DNA from: Flavobacteriaceae bacterium NBU2977
GTDB taxonomy: Bacteria; Bacteroidota; Bacteroidia; Flavobacteriales; Flavobacteriaceae
Assembly: GCA_019931105.1 (NCBI GenBank)
Contig: JAIOUW010000001.1
Coordinates: 1,240,001 to 1,304,000 of the forward strand
Direction: 5' to 3'
Length of the DNA stretch: 64,000 bases
Below, in pieces: positions 60,703-64,000 of the stretch. Both the position numbers and the translations under genes were made by a program. The notes under the pieces were generated by a model, which made no database searches, was not told the DNA's origin, and saw only the letters and a list, made by a program, of their open reading frames with translations. The first letter of the stretch is position 1. The number at the start of each line of letters is the position of its first letter.

Positions 60703-61860
60703 ATGTTGGCTTTGCTAAAGCACTTCACATCAAAACTTCCCAATGTCAAGACCACGATTTTTACTACGGTCGGCAATCTTGCCAGAAAGCATAATGCCAT
60801 AGACCTGTCGCAAGGTTTTCCAAATTTTGAGGCCGATCCCCAACTAATGGATCTGGTTACCCAGGCGATGGAAGCGGGCCATAATCAATACGCCGCTATG
60901 CAAGGTTATTACGGCCTCCGGGAAATCATTTCCGATAAGATCGAAAAACTGCACGGAAGAAAGTACAATCCAGAAAATGAAATTACGGTCACTGTGGGCG
61001 CCACCCAAGCCATTTTTACGGCAATTACGGCATTTGTGCATCCGGGCGATGAAGTTATCGTGCTCAAACCTTGTTACGATTGTTACGAACCTGCCATCGA
61101 AGTCAATGGGGGCATCGTCGTTCCGATACAATTAAGGCTAGGGGACTATAAAATCGATTGGGAAGAATTCAAAGGCAAGATTACCTCAAGAACCAGAATG
61201 GTGGTCATCAATACGCCCCATAACCCTAGCGGCCATATTCTTGCTAAAGAGGATATGTTACAACTTCAGGAAATTCTGCGCCCAACCAATATCATTCTGG
61301 TCAGTGACGAGGTGTACGAACATATTATCTTCGACGGACAGGAGCATCAGAGTGTTTCCCGTTTTAATGATTTGGCTTCCCGTAGTTTTGTTTGTGCCTC
61401 CTTTGGAAAAACCTTTCACGTGACCGGTTGGAAAATGGGCTATTGTGCCGCTCCCTCAGAACTTATGAGCGAGTTTGTCAAGACCCATCAATTTGCGGTT
61501 TTCTGTGCGGATCACCCTACCCAAAGGGCCATGGCCGAATACCTCAAAAACGAAGAACATTATCTTAAGCTCAATAATTTCTATCAAGAAAAGCGTGATT
61601 TCTTTCTGTCGCGCCTTGAGAGTTCAAGATTCAAATTTACGCCTACCCAAGGTACATATTTTCAATTGCTGGATTATACCGCAATTACCGATGAAGATGA
61701 TGAAGACCTTGCCAAACGTTTGATAGTCGACCACAAATTGGCCAGCATTGCCATTTCTTCATTCAATCTTAATAACCGTCAAGATGGAGTGTTACGTTTT
61801 TGTTTTGCCAAGAAAAAAGAGACTTTGGAACAGGCCGCAGAAATATTAAATGCGCTTTAG
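60703..61860 (+). CDS. Methionine-type PLP aminotransferase (YbdL-like)
   Basis: 385 residues. Class I/II fold type I PLP enzyme: SKLPNVKTTIFTTVGNLARKHNAIDLSQGFPNFEADP at the N-terminus is like E. coli YbdL; NEITVTVGATQAIFTAI (about residues 91-107), NTPHNPSGHILAKEDM, ILVSDEVYEHIIFDGQEH (Asp for the pyridine nitrogen) and VCASFGKTFHVTGWKMGYC (Lys 239 or so, which binds PLP) are in order. YbdL prefers methionine, and related enzymes act on kynurenine or aromatic amino acids. The end overlaps the thioredoxin-like gene on the other strand by 4 bp. Confidence 0.92.
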   Translation: MLALLKHFTSKLPNVKTTIFTTVGNLARKHNAIDLSQGFPNFEADPQLMDLVTQAMEAGHNQYAAMQGYYGLREIISDKIEKLHGRKYNPENEITVTVGATQAIFTAITAFVHPGDEVIVLKPCYDCYEPAIEVNGGIVVPIQLRLGDYKIDWEEFKGKITSRTRMVVINTPHNPSGHILAKEDMLQLQEILRPTNIILVSDEVYEHIIFDGQEHQSVSRFNDLASRSFVCASFGKTFHVTGWKMGYCAAPSELMSEFVKTHQFAVFCADHPTQRAMAEYLKNEEHYLKLNNFYQEKRDFFLSRLESSRFKFTPTQGTYFQLLDYTAITDEDDEDLAKRLIVDHKLASIAISSFNLNNRQDGVLRFCFAKKKETLEQAAEILNAL

Positions 61861-62429
61861 TCAACAGGTAGTTTGGGGATCTGGCCATAATTTGGCACGT
61901 ATACTTTCCCTAGGAGAATTGCCGCCATGTCCTTTTCCAAAGACTCGACGGGCGATTCAACGATCCGGTTTACGGCCTTGCCATTTTTATAAAAAATAAA
62001 GGTGGGCACTTTTATGATGTTCAGGCCTTTTTCTTCCCCGCCCGGACTTTTCTTGTACTGGTCCTTCTCGTAGTCCAAAGCTACTATAGTAAGTCGATCC
62101 ATAGGGTAATCGGCCGTTTCCAAAATTTTAAGAAACCGTGGCACCTCACGTCGGCTATCACCGCACCACGTACCCATAAATATGGTAATGTTATGTTGGT
62201 TCAGTTCGTTTTTGATTGATTTAATGGGTTGCGGATCTACCGCATACGACTCGAACTGTTTTTCGAACCAAGCTTTATAACCGCCTTGGGTCAAACCGCT
62301 TTTATCAATTTTTCCCAAAAGCATTTCATTGCCCCTTGCATCGGTCTTGGTTCGGTTGATTTCCTGTGCTAATGAAGAATGAAATATTAACAGTAAAAGT
62401 AAGATGGAATAAGCGGTTCGTTGGGCCAT
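61857..62429 (-). CDS. Exported thioredoxin-fold protein with a CGDS active site
   Basis: 190 residues with signal peptide MAQRTAYSILLLLLIFHSSLAQ. The fold is shown by HNITIFMGTWCGDSRREVPRFLKIL (about residues 79-103), IVALDYEKDQYKKSPGGEEKGLNIIKVPTFIFYKNGKAVNRIVESPVESL with the cis-Pro in VPTF. The active site CGDS has one Cys in place of the CxxC pair, so it cannot form the usual disulfide; a peroxiredoxin-like, reductase or binding role is possible. Convergent with the aminotransferase gene. Confidence 0.88.
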   Translation of the reverse strand: MAQRTAYSILLLLLIFHSSLAQEINRTKTDARGNEMLLGKIDKSGLTQGGYKAWFEKQFESYAVDPQPIKSIKNELNQHNITIFMGTWCGDSRREVPRFLKILETADYPMDRLTIVALDYEKDQYKKSPGGEEKGLNIIKVPTFIFYKNGKAVNRIVESPVESLEKDMAAILLGKVYVPNYGQIPKLPVD

Positions 62430-62646
62430 GGTGCTGTTTTTTGGATTTTGTCCAAACCTAGGGCTCCTGCCTCTCCAAATTAAATATACTGTGCCATCGC
62501 TTAAAAAGAAGATGCGAAACGTCTGGTGTCAGGTATATTCGGTCAATCGGCCATTTCTGGTCGTTCGTATCGACCAAACCTATGTTCATACATTTTTTTT
62601 GACCTCTCGTTTTATTATTGGTATTTTTTAAACCTATTTTGTGCCA

Positions 62647-63618
62647 ATGAATATCTTGAGCCATCGGGTTACCAAAGTCTTGATCCATCTTTTATTTTGG
62701 GCGTTGTTCATATTTATTTCGCTCTTTGTCTTTCCTGAATACCACTGGAAGGAAAACCCTTTTCTACAATATTTCTTCATTCTTTTGGTACTCGTGTATG
62801 TGAACAACGAAGTGCTGCTTCCATTTTTTATCAAACGGAAAATGTATTTATCATATACCTTACTCATTGGGCTTATCGCTTTTTGGGCCACTCAATTGTA
62901 CTGCAATTATTTTGCGCAATGTGGCTGTTCGATCATAAAATGTTTGTCTGATTATCTATGGCAGACCTTGGTGCCGTTGGCATTCTTTTCCTTTATTTGG
63001 ATGTTGTTCCGCTTTTTGGAAAAACAGGACGAAATCGAACTCATCAAGAAAGAACATACCGAAATGGAACTACAGTTTTTAAAGTCACAGATCGATCCAC
63101 ACGTACTTTTCAACAATCTCAATACCGTTTACTCGTATGCCTTGGAGAAACCGCAAGAAACCCCGAATCTTATCTTGATGCTCTCAGACAATCTAAAGCA
63201 TGTACTCTATGAAAGCAGTGCCCCAAAAGTGCCTTTGGAAAAAGAACTGGAATACATCGACAACTACATCGCATTTCAAAAAATAAGGACCGAGAACATC
63301 AATGAAGTCGTCTATAAAAAAGAGATTGAAAATTACGGCTTTGAAATTGCGCCCCTTTTGCTCATTACGTTGATCGAGAATGCCTTTAAACATAGTACAG
63401 CAAACAGCAAAGTCGAAGTAGCCATACAGGTAAAGAATTCCATTTTGCAGTGTGATTGCAGCAATCATATAAAAACTACCGTCACTGAAAATGGGAAACC
63501 CAAAATAGGGTTAGAAAATCTCAAAAAACGTTTATCCCTGTTGTATAAGAACAAACACGGACTGAAAATTACGGCAGATGGAAAATTCCATGTCCGCCTT
63601 AAATTGGAATTGTCATGA
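62647..63618 (+). CDS. LytS-type sensor histidine kinase
   Basis: 323 residues from ATG 62647 (MNILSHRVTKVLIHLLFWALFIFISLFVF); the GTG at 62641 is an alternative. Four transmembrane helices (about 11-30, 41-60, 70-88, 103-122) lead to a His_kinase (LytS/YehU) domain: KKEHTEMELQFLKSQIDPHVLFNNLNTVYSYA (about 140-171) with the phosphorylated His in DPHVLFN, and the ATPase LLLITLIENAFKHS with IGLENLKKRLSLLY. Its stop overlaps the LytTR regulator start by 4 bp. Confidence 0.93.
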   Translation: MNILSHRVTKVLIHLLFWALFIFISLFVFPEYHWKENPFLQYFFILLVLVYVNNEVLLPFFIKRKMYLSYTLLIGLIAFWATQLYCNYFAQCGCSIIKCLSDYLWQTLVPLAFFSFIWMLFRFLEKQDEIELIKKEHTEMELQFLKSQIDPHVLFNNLNTVYSYALEKPQETPNLILMLSDNLKHVLYESSAPKVPLEKELEYIDNYIAFQKIRTENINEVVYKKEIENYGFEIAPLLLITLIENAFKHSTANSKVEVAIQVKNSILQCDCSNHIKTTVTENGKPKIGLENLKKRLSLLYKNKHGLKITADGKFHVRLKLELS

Positions 63619-64000
63619 AGTGTATTATCATCGAAGATGAAATTCCGGCCCAGCGGATATTGTTGAACTATATCTCCAAGATTCCGGAATTGCAATTAAC
63701 GGGAAGTTATCAATCTGCCTTGGAAGCGAATCCGACCTTACGGAATACTGGCATAGATCTAGTTTTTCTGGACATCAACCTTCCCGATATTTCGGGAATT
63801 CAATACATAAAGACTTTGCCAAAGCCCCCTGCCATTATAATGACGACCGCCTATCACGAACATGCCGTCGAAAGTTTCGAATTGGATACCATTTGCGATT
63901 ATCTGGTCAAACCGTTTTCTTTTGAACGTTTTTTGAAGGCCATCAACAAGGTAAAAAAACTTGAAAATGCCATAGTTGATAACATCGAAAGTAACGAAAG
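63615..64000 (+). CDS. LytTR-type response regulator (3' end outside window)
   Basis: 128 complete codons are present from ATG 63615: MKCIIIEDEIPAQRILLNYISKIPEL begins the receiver domain; the phospho-acceptor Asp is in DLVFLDINLPDISGIQYIKTLP (about 49-70), with the switch Thr in IIMTTAYHEHAVESF and the Lys in CDYLVKPFSFERFLKAINKV. The LytTR DNA-binding domain should follow beyond the window, as is standard for partners of LytS kinases, but it is not seen here. The partner kinase lies immediately upstream. Confidence 0.9.
   Translation, partial: MKCIIIEDEIPAQRILLNYISKIPELQLTGSYQSALEANPTLRNTGIDLVFLDINLPDISGIQYIKTLPKPPAIIMTTAYHEHAVESFELDTICDYLVKPFSFERFLKAINKVKKLENAIVDNIESNE

Noticed and set aside
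62428-62738. Small frames on both strands in the gap before the LytS gene
   Set aside because: Low-complexity, overlapping one another and the flanking genes; no conserved motif or start signal.

Overview
The window reads as chromosomal DNA of a marine-type Flavobacteriaceae bacterium (Bacteroidota). The evidence is the family-level gene content: DUF3078, DUF2480, choice-of-anchor B, a flavobacterial SUF order, a fused HemC-HemD, a type-B succinate dehydrogenase with one membrane subunit, and many short Cys lipoproteins. Several promoters match the Bacteroidetes -7 element TAnnTTTG, and Shine-Dalgarno sequences are scarce. I saw no rRNA, tRNA, CRISPR array, complete insertion sequence or prophage.

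Layout. 1-2000: a partial MATE transporter and hemH. 2100-10100: a very large TraB/GumN-type protein, two tandem paralogous lipoproteins of unknown function, a DUF1460 amidase-like protein and a ThuA lipoprotein. 10160-18640: an AraC-type regulator divergent from a heme cluster (hemA, hemCD fusion, hemE, GNAT, hemF, unknown lipoprotein, hemB) that makes most of the route from glutamyl-tRNA to protoporphyrin; hemL and protoporphyrinogen oxidase are not in the window. 18680-24920: serine hydrolase, CNNM/CBS protein, Ogt, DnaQ-fold exonuclease, EEP nuclease, HflX. 24924-25535: a gene-free stretch holding two tandem, related small-RNA-like units. 25536-34540: a minus-strand SUF iron-sulfur operon (sufA, IVS-type protein, sufB, MBL-fold lipoprotein, sufC, sufD, sufS, sufE, sufT-like, DUF2480, then DUF3078). 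34675-46700: surface lipoproteins, a Gfo/Idh/MocA enzyme, thiL, an alpha/beta hydrolase followed by a thiL 3' relic, brnQ, an AT-rich membrane protein, xth and pepP. 46800-54400: a BNR/sortilin-like protein, two M28 peptidases, a cyclophilin and small membrane proteins. 54570-64000: an AstE-like hydrolase with RimK, sdhCAB, a Vsr-like nuclease, a methionine aminotransferase, a thioredoxin-fold protein and a LytS/LytTR two-component pair cut by the window end.

Most notable: (i) a palindrome with arms TATTTAGAA and TTCTAAATA, spaced by 3 bp, sits beside the AraC regulator/hemA, and a 16/18 match to it covers the start region of the suf operon, suggesting one regulator couples heme and Fe-S assembly; (ii) two tandem candidate sRNA genes share upstream TTCACAACA direct repeats at exactly 21 bp spacing and a conserved 3' block before a GC-rich terminator; (iii) IVS-type four-helix-bundle genes flanked by short heptamer repeats sit inside both the hem and suf clusters, the hem copy broken by one in-frame stop; (iv) several REP-like palindromes have entered genes, in two cases supplying a stop codon; (v) a relic of a second thiL 3' end.
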